A stretch of 32,702 bases of DNA, from contig NZ_JAKOPM010000022.1 of NCBI RefSeq assembly GCF_022288805.1, positions 1 to 32,702 of the forward strand. Reading direction: 5' to 3'. The notes under the pieces were generated by a model. It was not told the origin of the DNA. It saw only the letters and a program-made list of their open reading frames with translations, and did no database searches. The position numbers were made by a program, and so were the translations under genes. Shown here one piece after another: positions 24,424 through 31,707 of the stretch (position 1 is its first letter; the number at the start of each line of letters is the position of its first letter). The stretch is from Corynebacterium yonathiae. GTDB taxonomy: Bacteria; Actinomycetota; Actinomycetes; Mycobacteriales; Mycobacteriaceae.

Positions 24424-24907
24424 CTCACCAGCCAGAGCCATTTCCTTGTGCGCCACTCAGGTTGTGCGGGGGCAGGGGTTAGCCGGTTAGATTTGACGCT
24501 TCTACAGGAACCACACTCGAGACTTTTTGGACAACGCGCCAGTTCAGCGAGTTTCTCACAGCCTTCTTTCAACTAAATAACTCATCAAAATGACCCCCTC
24601 ATCAGTTTCATTCACGTGAGGTTGCCCACATTTTTGCCTCTACCCCTAGCGGAGCCTGAGTAAACATGTCATGATTCTGGGGTAGCAAAAAGAAAGAGGG
24701 CGTAAAGCTCTTCTTAACTTGAAGGAAACTTCGAGTAACCACAATGTGAACCATTGGCGGCGGCGACGCTGGCCCGACCTCGAGACCGGGCCCCACTGCG
24801 CGCAGACCAGTTCACACAACCACCCACCCAAGGCATTGGTTGCTTTTCATTTTTATGAAAAGCGCTTGTGCTTACTGCTGTCGAATTTTTGTTAGGAGAT
24901 ATCAATC
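24424..24907. other. Long intergenic region upstream of whiB1
   Basis: These 484 bases hold no gene I can support. I see a GC-rich hairpin (24771-24776 with 24787-24792), a possible long pairing of CTACCCC near 24638 with GGGGTAG near 24680, a GAAG/CTTC mini-hairpin at about 24721, and the perfect inverted repeat 24842-24863. The length suggests a regulated promoter or a structured 5' leader for whiB1. I could not place the promoter. Confidence 0.5.
24842..24863. repeat. Perfect inverted repeat upstream of whiB1
   Basis: GCTTTTCAT (24842-24850) and ATGAAAAGC (24855-24863) are perfect complements around TTTT. The repeat lies 45 nt before the whiB1 ATG and about 30 nt before its ribosome site (TAGGAG). 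It could be an operator for a dimeric regulator or a hairpin in the leader. Confidence 0.6.
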
Positions 24908-25168
24908 ATGGATTGGCGCCACGAAGCTGTTTGCCGCGACGAAGACCCTGAGCTGTTCTTTCCAGTAGGCAATTCTGGTCCTGCACTTACCCAAATCGCT
25001 AAGGCCAAGTTGGTTTGCAACCGCTGCCCTGTTGCCTCTTCCTGCCTGAAGTGGGCACTGGAGTCCGGCCTGGACGCCGGCGTCTGGGGTGGCCTATCTG
25101 AAGAGGAGCGCCGTGCCCTCAAGCGCCGCCGCAACCGCGGCCGTGGCCGCGCTCGCGTTTCCGCTTAA
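24908..25168 (+). CDS. whcE: WhiB1-type iron-sulfur regulator (WhcE)
   Basis: This 86-residue WhiB-family regulator carries a 4Fe-4S cluster that binds the sigma-A subunit of RNA polymerase and responds to NO or oxidation. The four ligands are Cys9, Cys37, Cys40 and Cys46, exactly as in M. tuberculosis WhiB1. The GVWGG turn and basic C terminus (KRRRNRGRGRARVSA) for DNA contact follow. The opening MDWRHEAVCRDEDPELFFP is nearly identical to WhiB1. In C. glutamicum the gene next to sigH is whcE, which supports survival of oxidative and heat stress. TAGGAG stands about 8 nt before the ATG. The long upstream region suggests complex control. bL37 follows after 83 nt with no clear terminator between. 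Confidence 0.95.
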   Translation: MDWRHEAVCRDEDPELFFPVGNSGPALTQIAKAKLVCNRCPVASSCLKWALESGLDAGVWGGLSEEERRALKRRRNRGRGRARVSA

Positions 25169-25251
25169 TAATCGGGCCCCAATTTTCGTTTCGGCGCCCT
25201 TAGCCGCTAGAGTTGAATAAAGTTCAGATACCCTCAACGAAGGAGTGCGCA

Positions 25252-25326
25252 ATGAGCAAGCGTGGTCGTAAGCGCAAGGATCGCCGCAAGAAGTCCGCTA
25301 ATCACGGCAAGCGTCCTGGCGCATAA
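25252..25326 (+). CDS. Ribosomal protein bL37 (24 residues)
   Basis: This is a tiny, very basic protein (MSKRGRKRKDRRKKSANH, then GKRPGA). It matches the 50S subunit protein bL37 first seen in mycobacterial ribosome structures. The length (24) and the KRGRK...NHGKRP pattern agree with that protein. AAGGAG lies 6 nt before the ATG, and a clean terminator follows 15 nt after the stop, so this short frame is clearly a gene. Possible -10 hexamers are TAGAGT (25208) and TACCCT (25230). It would be missed by gene finders with a length cut-off. Confidence 0.88.
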   Translation: MSKRGRKRKDRRKKSANHGKRPGA

Positions 25327-25341
25327 CGCACAGCATTACTC

Positions 25342-25388
25342 AAAGCCCGGTTCCCCTCGGTCACTTCGACCGTAGAACCGGGCTTTTG
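25342..25388 (+). terminator. Terminator of the bL37 transcript
   Basis: A 12-bp stem AAAGCCCGGTTC (25342-25353) pairs with 25375-25386 and is followed by T. An inner hairpin CGGTC/GACCG (25358-25372) sits in the loop. The 3' arm runs into TTTTG on the plus strand. Confidence 0.88.
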
Positions 25389-25444
25389 CTATGTCAGACG
25401 CAAATCGATGTCCTCTCCTAGCTCCCCGCTTGACCTCTCCGTGC

Positions 25445-25517
25445 CTTAAGTCCAATGTGATCGGGCCGAATTGAACACATTGGGGTCTCAATTCGGCCCG
25501 ATCAGTATGGACTCAAG
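25445..25517. repeat. 30-nt inverted repeat with an alternative hairpin
   Basis: The arms 25445-25474 and 25488-25517 match at 26 of 30 positions. The inner 16 (GATCGGGCCGAATTGA and its complement) are perfect, with a 13-nt loop. The left flank CCAATGTG (25452-25459) can also pair perfectly with CACATTGG (25476-25483) in the loop, which excludes the main stem. It sits between the bL37 terminator and the end of rshA (57 nt beyond its stop). No T-run follows on either strand. The rest of 25327-25573 shows only the bL37 terminator. Confidence 0.75.
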
Positions 25518-25573
25518 CAAAAAGTTGGAAGATCATGAGACCAGACCCCACCACAGCGGGTGAGCAACAGTGC

Positions 25574-25846
25574 CTACCACGCCGTTTCGATACGGGTGAT
25601 TTCTACCGAAATGCGGCGACGCAGTGCCTGCGGCGCCTTGGCCTGACCATTGCAGCAATTGCGCACCAGCGAGCGGATAATTTCCTCGCTCTCGAGGCGT
25701 TTTTGGCAGAAATCGCACTGGGCGATGTGCTCGCGGATGGCGAGTGCGCGGGCATAGGTGATAGATTCATCGAGAAGCTCGCACAGGAGGGCCTGTACCT
25801 CTGGGGAGCTACACGCACCACAGTTGTGTTCCGTTGCGTGGTCCAT
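25574..25846 (-). CDS. rshA: Mycothiol-system anti-sigma factor RshA/RsrA
   Basis: This 90-residue zinc anti-sigma factor should bind and block SigH under reducing conditions. The ZAS signature HxxxCxxC is present as His40, Cys44 and Cys47; further cysteines are in HNCGAC near residue 9 and in NCC near residue 64. Disulfide stress is expected to release SigH, which induces thioredoxin and mycothiol genes. Its ATG shares one base with the sigH stop (TAATG), so it is translationally coupled and made in step with SigH. No upstream Shine-Dalgarno stands out apart from AGGAGAAG at about 25850-25857. Confidence 0.95.
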   Translation of the reverse strand: MDHATEHNCGACSSPEVQALLCELLDESITYARALAIREHIAQCDFCQKRLESEEIIRSLVRNCCNGQAKAPQALRRRISVEITRIETAW

Positions 25847-26457
25847 TACTTCTCCTCCATGTCTGGGTGTTCTAATCCAATGCCTTGTTCTCGTGCCACG
25901 TCCTTCAACGCTTTTCGGAGCAATTTTCTTCCCCGGTGCAACCGGGACATTACAGTGCCCAGCGGAGTGTCCATGATTTCTGCAATTTCTTTATACGCCA
26001 AACCTTCTACATCCGCGTAGTACACCACCATGCGGTAGTCATCAGGCAGGTCATTCATGGCCTCTGAAATGGTGGTGTTCGGCATGTCCTTGAGCGCGGC
26101 TACCTCGGCGGATTCCAAGCCGGTCGAGTCGTGGCCGGCAGTTGTATAAAGCTGAAAATCGCTCAGGTCATCAGCCGAGGACTCCGTTGGCCGGCGCTTC
26201 GCCTTACGGTAAGAGTTGATGTAGTTATTGGTCATGATGCGATAAAGCCATGCCTTGAGGTTCGTGCCCTGTTTGAAGGACCGGAAGGACTTATAGGCCT
26301 TAAGGTAGGTCTCCTGCACCAGATCCTCAGCATCTTGGGGATTGCGCGTCATGCGCAGCGCACCTCCATAGAGCTGGTCTAGCAGGGGCAGCGCTTCCGC
26401 TTCGAAGCGACGCTGCAGCTCCTTTTCGCTGATTGTTTGTTTAGCCACAATTTCCAT
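25846..26457 (-). CDS. sigH: ECF-type sigma factor SigH
   Basis: This 203-residue group 4 sigma factor controls the heat and thiol-oxidative stress response. Region 2 (about 25-92) contains [20 protein letters not shown] and [14 protein letters not shown]. Region 4 (about 140-190) contains [14 protein letters not shown] and the recognition helix [15 protein letters not shown]. The ATG at 26457 gives MEIVAKQ; no ribosome site is seen before it. An in-frame ATG at 26487 would overlap the divergent ybaK start and also lacks one. A perfect palindrome at 26459-26475 stands right upstream. rshA is coupled at the end. I could not find a convincing self-regulated (GGAA...GTT) promoter. Confidence 0.95.
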   Translation of the reverse strand: MEIVAKQTISEKELQRRFEAEALPLLDQLYGGALRMTRNPQDAEDLVQETYLKAYKSFRSFKQGTNLKAWLYRIMTNNYINSYRKAKRRPTESSADDLSDFQLYTTAGHDSTGLESAEVAALKDMPNTTISEAMNDLPDDYRMVVYYADVEGLAYKEIAEIMDTPLGTVMSRLHRGRKLLRKALKDVAREQGIGLEHPDMEEK

Positions 26458-26458
26458 A

Positions 26459-26475
26459 CTAACGCCTAGCGTTAG
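26459..26475. repeat. 17-bp perfect palindrome between sigH and ybaK
   Basis: CTAACGC, a 3-bp centre (CTA) and GCGTTAG form an exact inverted repeat starting 1 bp before the sigH ATG. It overlaps the candidate -10 of ybaK (26473-26478). It could be an operator that links the two divergent genes, or a hairpin in an extended sigH transcript. Confidence 0.6.
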
Positions 26476-26478
26476 AAT
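26473..26478 (+). promoter_or_regulatory. Candidate -10 (TAGAAT), leaderless start of ybaK
   Basis: TAGAAT ends 7 nt before the ATG at 26486, and no Shine-Dalgarno lies between. The first bases of the hexamer are part of the palindrome 26459-26475. Confidence 0.55.
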
Positions 26479-26485
26479 CCCAGTC

Positions 26486-26989
26486 ATGCCTAAAAAGTCC
26501 CCGCACACAGCCACCCCAGCGCTCAAAATCGTGGAAGATTACAGCATTGACCACCACGTCTACACGTTTGAGGCGGGAAAGGATCACTTCGGCGATCACG
26601 CCGCCGCAGCCTTGGACGTAGAGCCGGAGCGCGTGCTCAAAACACTGGTCATCGATTTAACGGCGGGCAAGGGACCAAAGCGCAAGCTAGCGGTGTGCGT
26701 CATCCCTACCACCCACCACTTGAGTTTGAAGAAGGCCGCGGCCGCCCACGGCGTGCCCAAGGCCACCATGGCGAATCCACACGACGCCTCTAAGTCATCC
26801 GGATATATTCCCGGCGGCATTTCCCCACTGGGTCAAAAGACTCCGTTGCCTACAGTCATCGAGGAAACCGCTGTGCTTTTCGATACCGTATTCATTTCCG
26901 GCGGACGTCGCGGGTTAGACATCGAGCTCAATGCGGAGGACCTCGCAGAGCTGTGCCAAGCCAGCTTTGCCGATCTACTCGCCGAGTAG
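26486..26989 (+). CDS. ybaK: Cys-tRNA(Pro) deacylase YbaK/EbsC
   Basis: This 167-residue editing enzyme hydrolyses Cys mischarged on tRNA-Pro, acting in trans to prolyl-tRNA synthetase. The catalytic lysine lies in RVLKTLV (Lys52), and the substrate pocket motif GGISPLGQK is at about 111-119. Length and domain layout match YbaK. The ATG is 7 nt after TAGAAT, suggesting a leaderless mRNA. The 3' end overlaps the convergent SRAP gene by 15 nt. Confidence 0.93.
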   Translation: MPKKSPHTATPALKIVEDYSIDHHVYTFEAGKDHFGDHAAAALDVEPERVLKTLVIDLTAGKGPKRKLAVCVIPTTHHLSLKKAAAAHGVPKATMANPHDASKSSGYIPGGISPLGQKTPLPTVIEETAVLFDTVFISGGRRGLDIELNAEDLAELCQASFADLLAE

Positions 26990-27616
26990 CTCTGGATAGT
27001 CGTTGGATACATTGCCCACAGCCTTGTCAGCGGGGTGGGTGTGGAAGCCCCGCAGGGGCGTCGGCAAGAGCAGCTCGGCGGCCTCCTCGGGACTGCCCTC
27101 TAGCCAGGTACGCATTTCCTCGGCCGCCAAAAAGCGCGGCAGGCGGTGGTGCAACCACTCCATTTCTGCGGTGGCTGCGGTGGTGACAATCGTGGCGGAC
27201 AAGCGGTCCAGGCCGGTGTCCCAGAGGCCTGCCGCCCGCAGCAATCCTTCCTGCGCGCGGACGAAGTAGGGCTGTTTGCCGCCCTCTTCTTGGCACCACT
27301 CGTAGTAACCGTTCATCGGGATGAGGCAGCGCTGCCCCTTAAAGGCATGCCGGAAAGAAGGCTTGGAAGCGACGGTCTCCGCACGTGCGTTAAAAAGCGG
27401 CGGGCCATCGAGATCTTTCTTCCAGTGCGGCAATAGCGCCCACCGCGCAGGATCGACTTGAGCCAGGCTTTCGCGCACGATGGCCACCGGCTGCGTGGGC
27501 GCAATATTGTAGCGGGGCCCTGGGGTGCCTTGCGGGGCATGTACCTCGGTGACTCCGGGCAGCTCTCCCACCTCATCAAGGAGGGACTCGGTAAAAAGAA
27601 CGAATCTTCCGCACAT
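26975..27616 (-). CDS. SRAP domain abasic-site protein (HMCES/YedK-like)
   Basis: This 213-residue SOS-response-associated peptidase family protein forms a thiazolidine crosslink with abasic sites in single-stranded DNA. Cys2, exposed after removal of Met1, is the crosslinking residue (MCGRFV). The other conserved features are PRYNIAPTQ, the NGYYEW glutamate, and the EWLHHRLP histidine with the following WL. The start is separated from aroA by 19 nt, and both start codons lie 7 nt from hexamers that overlap each other. The 3' end overlaps ybaK by 15 nt. Confidence 0.94.
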   Translation of the reverse strand: MCGRFVLFTESLLDEVGELPGVTEVHAPQGTPGPRYNIAPTQPVAIVRESLAQVDPARWALLPHWKKDLDGPPLFNARAETVASKPSFRHAFKGQRCLIPMNGYYEWCQEEGGKQPYFVRAQEGLLRAAGLWDTGLDRLSATIVTTAATAEMEWLHHRLPRFLAAEEMRTWLEGSPEEAAELLLPTPLRGFHTHPADKAVGNVSNDYPELLGE

Positions 27617-27622
27617 GCCCTC

Positions 27623-27629
27623 TATTATG
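27623..27629. promoter_or_regulatory. Back-to-back -10 elements for SRAP gene and aroA
   Basis: TATTAT (27623-27628, plus) is followed by 7 nt and the aroA ATG at 27636. CATAAT (27629-27624, minus) is followed by 7 nt and the SRAP ATG at 27616. Five base pairs are common to both hexamers, so polymerase should occupy only one direction at a time. Neither gene has a well-spaced Shine-Dalgarno. Confidence 0.6.
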
Positions 27630-27635
27630 GACGAT

Positions 27636-28916
27636 ATGTCTCAACCATGGTCCGCCCCGCAAGCGGCAGGCCCCATTACGTGGGCCCAGCACGTGCCGGG
27701 CTCGAAGTCTATTACCAACCGCGCCTTCATTCTGGCCGCGTTGGCCGATGGCCCCTCTACCCTGCGCGCGCCGCTAGTCTCGCGGGATTCGCAGTTGATG
27801 GAAAAGGCGTTGGAGTCTATGGGCGTGCGCTTCGAGCACGACGGCGAGGACATCCACGTCACCCCAGGCCCGCTCAAGGGCGCAACGGTAGAGTGCGGCC
27901 TAGCAGGCACGGTGATGCGCTTTATCCCGCCGGTTGCGGCCTTGGCTGATGGCGCCGTGCTTGTCGACGGCGATCAGCAGGCCTACGCCCGGCCCATGTC
28001 CACCACCCTCGATGCACTGCGCCAGCTGGGCGTCGAAGTAAAGGGCGAGAGCCTGCCGTTTAATGTGCGCTCGCACGGTGTGCCAGAAGGCGGGGAGGTT
28101 ACTATCAACGCCTCTGGGTCCTCGCAATTCGTCTCCGGACTACTGCTGGCCGGTGCACGCTTTAAAAAGGGCATTACCGTCACCCACGAAGGTGGTCCCC
28201 TCCCCTCCATGCCACACGTAGAAATGACCGTGGGTATGCTGCGCCAAGCAGGCGTGCGGGTGGACTCCGATGAGAATACGTGGACCGTGCACCCCGGCCC
28301 GATTGCCGGCCGGGAATGGGCAATCGAGCCGGACTTGTCCAATGCGACGCCCTTCCTCGCGGCAGCTGCCGTTACCGGCGGCCGTGTGACCATCAAGCGC
28401 TGGCCCGCCACTACCACGCAGCCGGGCGACGCTATTCGCCATATCTTGGTGGATATGGGCGTCATGGTTACCCAGGAGCCGGGCTTTGTCACCGCAAAGG
28501 GCGCCAAGGGCGGAGCGCTGCAGGGCATAGAGCGCAACATGGGTGATATCGGCGAGCTCACCCCTACCGTCGCGGCCCTGTGTGCCTTAGCGGAAACCCC
28601 CTCTACGCTCACCGGCATTGCCCACCTGCGTGGTCACGAGACCGACCGTCTCAAGGCACTGGCGACTAATATCAACGCCCTGGGAGGTAAGGTCACCGAA
28701 CTTTCCGACGGCCTGCGCATCGACCCCGCCCCTCTCCACGGTGGCGAGTGGCCCTGCTACGCGGATCACCGAATGGCCACCGCGGGCGCGATTATCGGCC
28801 TGAAAGTGGCGGGCATAGAGATCGAAGATATTTCAACCACTGCGAAAACTCTGCCCGGCTTCGACCGCATGTGGGAGACGATGGTGGACCCCGAACAACA
28901 GGAGAGCAATGGCTAG
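27636..28916 (+). CDS. aroA: 3-phosphoshikimate 1-carboxyvinyltransferase (EPSP synthase)
   Basis: This 426-residue enzyme joins shikimate-3-phosphate and phosphoenolpyruvate in the chorismate pathway. The PGSKSITNR segment (shikimate-3-phosphate site) begins near residue 21. The LAGTVMRF segment keeps the glycine that normally makes class I enzymes sensitive to glyphosate. [24 protein letters not shown] and [11 protein letters not shown] follow in order. I chose the ATG at 27636 because it lies 7 nt after TATTAT; an in-frame ATG at 27627 overlaps that hexamer. The end overlaps rsgA by 8 nt (ATGGCTAG). Confidence 0.95.
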   Translation: MSQPWSAPQAAGPITWAQHVPGSKSITNRAFILAALADGPSTLRAPLVSRDSQLMEKALESMGVRFEHDGEDIHVTPGPLKGATVECGLAGTVMRFIPPVAALADGAVLVDGDQQAYARPMSTTLDALRQLGVEVKGESLPFNVRSHGVPEGGEVTINASGSSQFVSGLLLAGARFKKGITVTHEGGPLPSMPHVEMTVGMLRQAGVRVDSDENTWTVHPGPIAGREWAIEPDLSNATPFLAAAAVTGGRVTIKRWPATTTQPGDAIRHILVDMGVMVTQEPGFVTAKGAKGGALQGIERNMGDIGELTPTVAALCALAETPSTLTGIAHLRGHETDRLKALATNINALGGKVTELSDGLRIDPAPLHGGEWPCYADHRMATAGAIIGLKVAGIEIEDISTTAKTLPGFDRMWETMVDPEQQESNG

Positions 28917-29934
28917 GCGTTTCGGTTCCTTTGATGAATCCGATGTGCGCGTGCGCCCCGGCAAGGGATCACGGCCGCGCACCAAGGACCGCCCCAAGCA
29001 CAAAAATGCCAAGTTCGGCATGGTCATTACTAAAGACCGCGGACGCTGGGGTGTCGCGCTAGATAACGGCCCACGGGTCATCGCCATGCGCGCCCGCGAG
29101 CTCGGCCGCACCGCCATCGAAGTAGGAGACCGCGTTGGCGTTGTGGGCGATACTTCCGGCAAGAAAGACACCCTAGCGCGCATCGTGAAGCTAGAAGAGC
29201 GCACCTCCGTCCTTCGACGCACGGCCGATGACACCGACCCCTATGAACGCATCGTGGTGGCGAATGCGGACCAGATGCTTATCGTCACTGCCGTGGCTGA
29301 CCCACCACCGCGTTCCGGATTTGTCGAGCGCGCCCTCATCGCCGCCTTCGTGGGCAATGTCCACCCGATCCTGTGCCTTACCAAGACTGATCTCACAGAT
29401 CCCGAACCGTTTGCAGCCGAGTTCGCCGACTTGGATGTCACGGTGGTAGAAGCCGGCGTCGAAGATGGCCTCGAGGCAGTACACCAGCACATCGATGGCC
29501 ACGTCACCGCGCTGATCGGCCACTCCGGTGTAGGAAAATCCACCCTGGTCAACCGCCTGGTTCCGGATGCGGATAGGGAGACGGGGGAAGTATCGGGCGT
29601 CGGTAAAGGCCGGCATACCTCCACCCAATCGGTAGCGCTTCCCCTCCCCACCGATGATGGGTTCGCCGGCGGCTGGATTATCGATACCCCCGGCATACGT
29701 TCCTTCGGCCTCGCGCACGTGGATGCTAATGACGTGCTCGGTGTCTTTGAAGATCTTGCGGCCGCTATCGAGGACTGCCCCCGCGGTTGTACGCACATGG
29801 GCCCGCCTGCGGACCCAGAGTGCGGGCTGGATGATCCTGCGCTTATTCCCCCGGATACCGCCAGTGCGCGGCGGCGCGATGCGGTGCGCGGTCTCCTCGA
29901 GGCCCTGCGCACCAACGTGGACTGGGAAAGTTAA
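28909..29934 (+). CDS. rsgA: Ribosome small subunit-dependent GTPase RsgA
   Basis: This 341-residue circularly permuted GTPase assists late 30S maturation. The OB-fold covers about 35-105. G4 (LTKTDL) comes before G1 (GHSGVGKST, Walker A) and G3 (DTPG), the order expected for the permuted family. The C-terminal zinc site is visible in [10 protein letters not shown] and [13 protein letters not shown] stands about 5 nt before the ATG, and the ATG overlaps the end of aroA. The basic N terminus is slightly longer than in E. coli. The 3' end overlaps the convergent small secreted-protein gene by 4 nt. Confidence 0.95.
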   Translation: MARRFGSFDESDVRVRPGKGSRPRTKDRPKHKNAKFGMVITKDRGRWGVALDNGPRVIAMRARELGRTAIEVGDRVGVVGDTSGKKDTLARIVKLEERTSVLRRTADDTDPYERIVVANADQMLIVTAVADPPPRSGFVERALIAAFVGNVHPILCLTKTDLTDPEPFAAEFADLDVTVVEAGVEDGLEAVHQHIDGHVTALIGHSGVGKSTLVNRLVPDADRETGEVSGVGKGRHTSTQSVALPLPTDDGFAGGWIIDTPGIRSFGLAHVDANDVLGVFEDLAAAIEDCPRGCTHMGPPADPECGLDDPALIPPDTASARRRDAVRGLLEALRTNVDWES

Positions 29935-30182
29935 AGGTGGAAGCCGGTATCGGCCATAATCCCCAAGATGCCGTCCACGATGGCAAAGACCACATCGAGG
30001 ATCTGGCCCCAGGTGCCCTGGGACGAGGTCTCTAGCAGCGCGAGCCACGGGGTGGTGGGCACGACATCGGCAGCGGCGTCAGCGGCCGGGGTGGTATCGG
30101 CTGCCAGTGCGGCCGGCGCGGCAATGAGGGCTGCGCCAGCGGTAACGGCGGCTGTCGCAAGGTTCTGGAAACGCTGAGTCAT
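29931..30182 (-). CDS. Small secreted protein, unknown
   Basis: This 83-residue protein has a signal peptide ending in APAALA (about 23-28). The mature part is about 55 residues: an Ala/Asp/Thr-rich segment (DTTPAADAAADVVP), then an amphipathic stretch (ILDVVFAIVDGILGIMA) to the C terminus. There are no cysteines. The size and a single amphipathic helix recall the small corynebacterial cell-wall porins, but I see no sequence match and would not call it one. AAGGAG lies 4 nt before the ATG. It is the last gene of the minus-strand group HAD-like, DUF6912, small protein, and ends inside the last codons of rsgA. Confidence 0.8.
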   Translation of the reverse strand: MTQRFQNLATAAVTAGAALIAAPAALAADTTPAADAAADVVPTTPWLALLETSSQGTWGQILDVVFAIVDGILGIMADTGFHL

Positions 30183-30198
30183 GTTTTCTCCTTGAGTA

Positions 30199-30714
30199 TT
30201 AGAGCAATTCTACGAGGAAAGGCAGCTCGCTGGGGTGATAAAAGGCCATAAACTTATCTAGCGCATCGCCCACTGCCAGCTCCGCGTCCTCATCGCCAAG
30301 GTCTGCAGTGTCAATGGCCTCGATGGCCTTCGCGGTGGTCTCCTCAGACTCCGCAATATCCACGTGTATGGCCGCCAAATCCTCTTTGCTAAATTGCGCC
30401 GGCTGGAGCTCTACCACCGGCTCACCCATATCCGGGCGCGGGGTGATGACGGAATCATCCAAGTCTACCGAGACGACCACGCGGCGGTGCGGAAACTTCT
30501 CTTCATCACCGATGGCTAGAAGGCGCATAGAGGCCATAGATGCCTCAAGGAAGGCTGAGTAGGCAATTTCTTCTTCATCGCCCTCGGTATAAAAGTCCCG
30601 TAGCGCGGGGGTGACCATGAAACCCCAACCTGAGCGTGCAGAAAGCGAGCCGGTTTCTTCCAGCTCCGCCAGCATGGCGTAGGTCGCGGGGATATAAACA
30701 CGGGCTTTAGCCAC
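30199..30714 (-). CDS. DUF6912 family protein
   Basis: This 171-residue acidic cytoplasmic protein resembles the actinobacterial DUF6912 family, whose members begin with a strand like RVYIPATYAML followed by a TPALRDFY segment. No catalytic motif is visible. The GTG start shares its first base with the last base of the HAD-like stop (TAGTG), so it is translationally coupled. The small secreted-protein gene follows 16 nt later. Confidence 0.8.
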   Translation of the reverse strand: MAKARVYIPATYAMLAELEETGSLSARSGWGFMVTPALRDFYTEGDEEEIAYSAFLEASMASMRLLAIGDEEKFPHRRVVVSVDLDDSVITPRPDMGEPVVELQPAQFSKEDLAAIHVDIAESEETTAKAIEAIDTADLGDEDAELAVGDALDKFMAFYHPSELPFLVELL

Positions 30715-31124
30715 TAAAATTCACCTTCAATATCGAAGACTGCCTGGATTTCTACGGAAACGCGGTCAAAGCTGGTGTACAAGAAGCCCACCATGCCGGA
30801 TTCCACGGCGGCGCGGACGTTGAGAATAGAATCATCAACCATGACGCAATCATTGAGTGGAAGCTCAAGGGCATCTGCAGCTGCCTGGAAAGCAGCAACC
30901 TCGGGCTTTTCTGCCCCAACCTCGCCGGAAAGAACCACTGCATCTACGTTTCCGCGGTACTCCCACTCGCGAATGTGCTCCGCGCCTGGACCGCCTGGGT
31001 CATTGGAAAGGATGGCGGTTGCCGCACCATTTGCCTTAGCGGCGGCCAGCAACGCCTTCCAACGGCGATTGTCTTCTTCGGTGCCGTCAAGGACGCCGAC
31101 ATAGTCAACGATTAGACCACGCAT
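30714..31124 (-). CDS. HAD-like hydrolase family protein
   Basis: This 136-residue protein has the HAD core but no cap domain. Motif 1 is DYVGVLDG (first Asp present, second Asp replaced by Val), motif II is ILSNDPGG (Ser), motif III is AEKPEV (Lys) and motif IV is VMVDDS. The missing second Asp makes an ordinary phosphatase reaction less likely; such proteins often are not phosphatases. AAAGGA lies about 9 nt before the ATG at 31124. It is the first gene of the minus-strand trio with DUF6912. Confidence 0.82.
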   Translation of the reverse strand: MRGLIVDYVGVLDGTEEDNRRWKALLAAAKANGAATAILSNDPGGPGAEHIREWEYRGNVDAVVLSGEVGAEKPEVAAFQAAADALELPLNDCVMVDDSILNVRAAVESGMVGFLYTSFDRVSVEIQAVFDIEGEF

Positions 31125-31301
31125 GTACTTTAAATCCTTTGGTTACGAATCTCTTTAACTCCCCGAGAGTATAGCGAACCGCGCGCGCATTCGCGCCCAC
31201 CCCTATCAGGAAACCCTCAGAAATGGCGGCAGCGGGACGGGCATGAGACAATTATCACGCGTCCGCCTCCTGTCCTTATTCAGGAGCACCACTTCCTCAT
31301 C

Positions 31302-31685
31302 ATGTACGAGCCCATCCCTGGCTACTCGCACCTCAAACTCTTCATTGCACCCCACCGTGTGCGCTACGGCCGCTTGCCGACGTCCGCGGAAGTCGCCACC
31401 CAACACCGCATCCAAGACTGGGTGGTCTTCGCACTGGAGGTAGCCGCCGGCTATCGCCCGCTAGCCCACCTTAATTCCGCGCGTTATTCGGATGCGATAC
31501 GCATTCATCTTGGCTCATGGGTACGCCGTCGCACGAGCCCCTATGCCACGGAGAAATTGCAGTTGACCAGCCTGCACGCGCGCCCAAATGGCGAATATTT
31601 TGGCTCTGTTTATATAGGAAAGCAGCAACATGCATTTACGGGATCGGCTAGTCCAACAGGTTTAGCGTCGTTCCGGTTACTCTAA
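31302..31685 (+). CDS. Rv3235 family protein
   Basis: This 127-residue protein resembles the actinobacterial Rv3235 family, usually found near secA1. The recognisable part is WVVFALEVAAGYRPLAHL followed by a strand region (GEYFGSVYIGKQQHAF). Its role is unknown. The ATG at 31302 has AGGAG about 15 nt upstream, too far to be strong, and no better in-frame start is seen. It is convergent with the secreted protein gene; there is no obvious terminator in the 22-nt gap. Confidence 0.78.
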   Translation: MYEPIPGYSHLKLFIAPHRVRYGRLPTSAEVATQHRIQDWVVFALEVAAGYRPLAHLNSARYSDAIRIHLGSWVRRRTSPYATEKLQLTSLHARPNGEYFGSVYIGKQQHAFTGSASPTGLASFRLL

Positions 31686-31707
31686 GTTAGCGCACGAGCT
31701 AAAGCGT

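Noticed and set aside
24721..24752. Possible SigH promoter (GGAAAC) or GlxR/CRP half-site (TGTGAAC) for whiB1
   Set aside because: No acceptable -10 lies 17-20 nt after GGAA, and the TGTGA half has no matching TCACA half.
24608..24905. Short overlapping minus-strand frames upstream of whiB1
   Set aside because: Frames of 61-63 codons with odd composition and no ribosome sites. The region is better read as regulatory.
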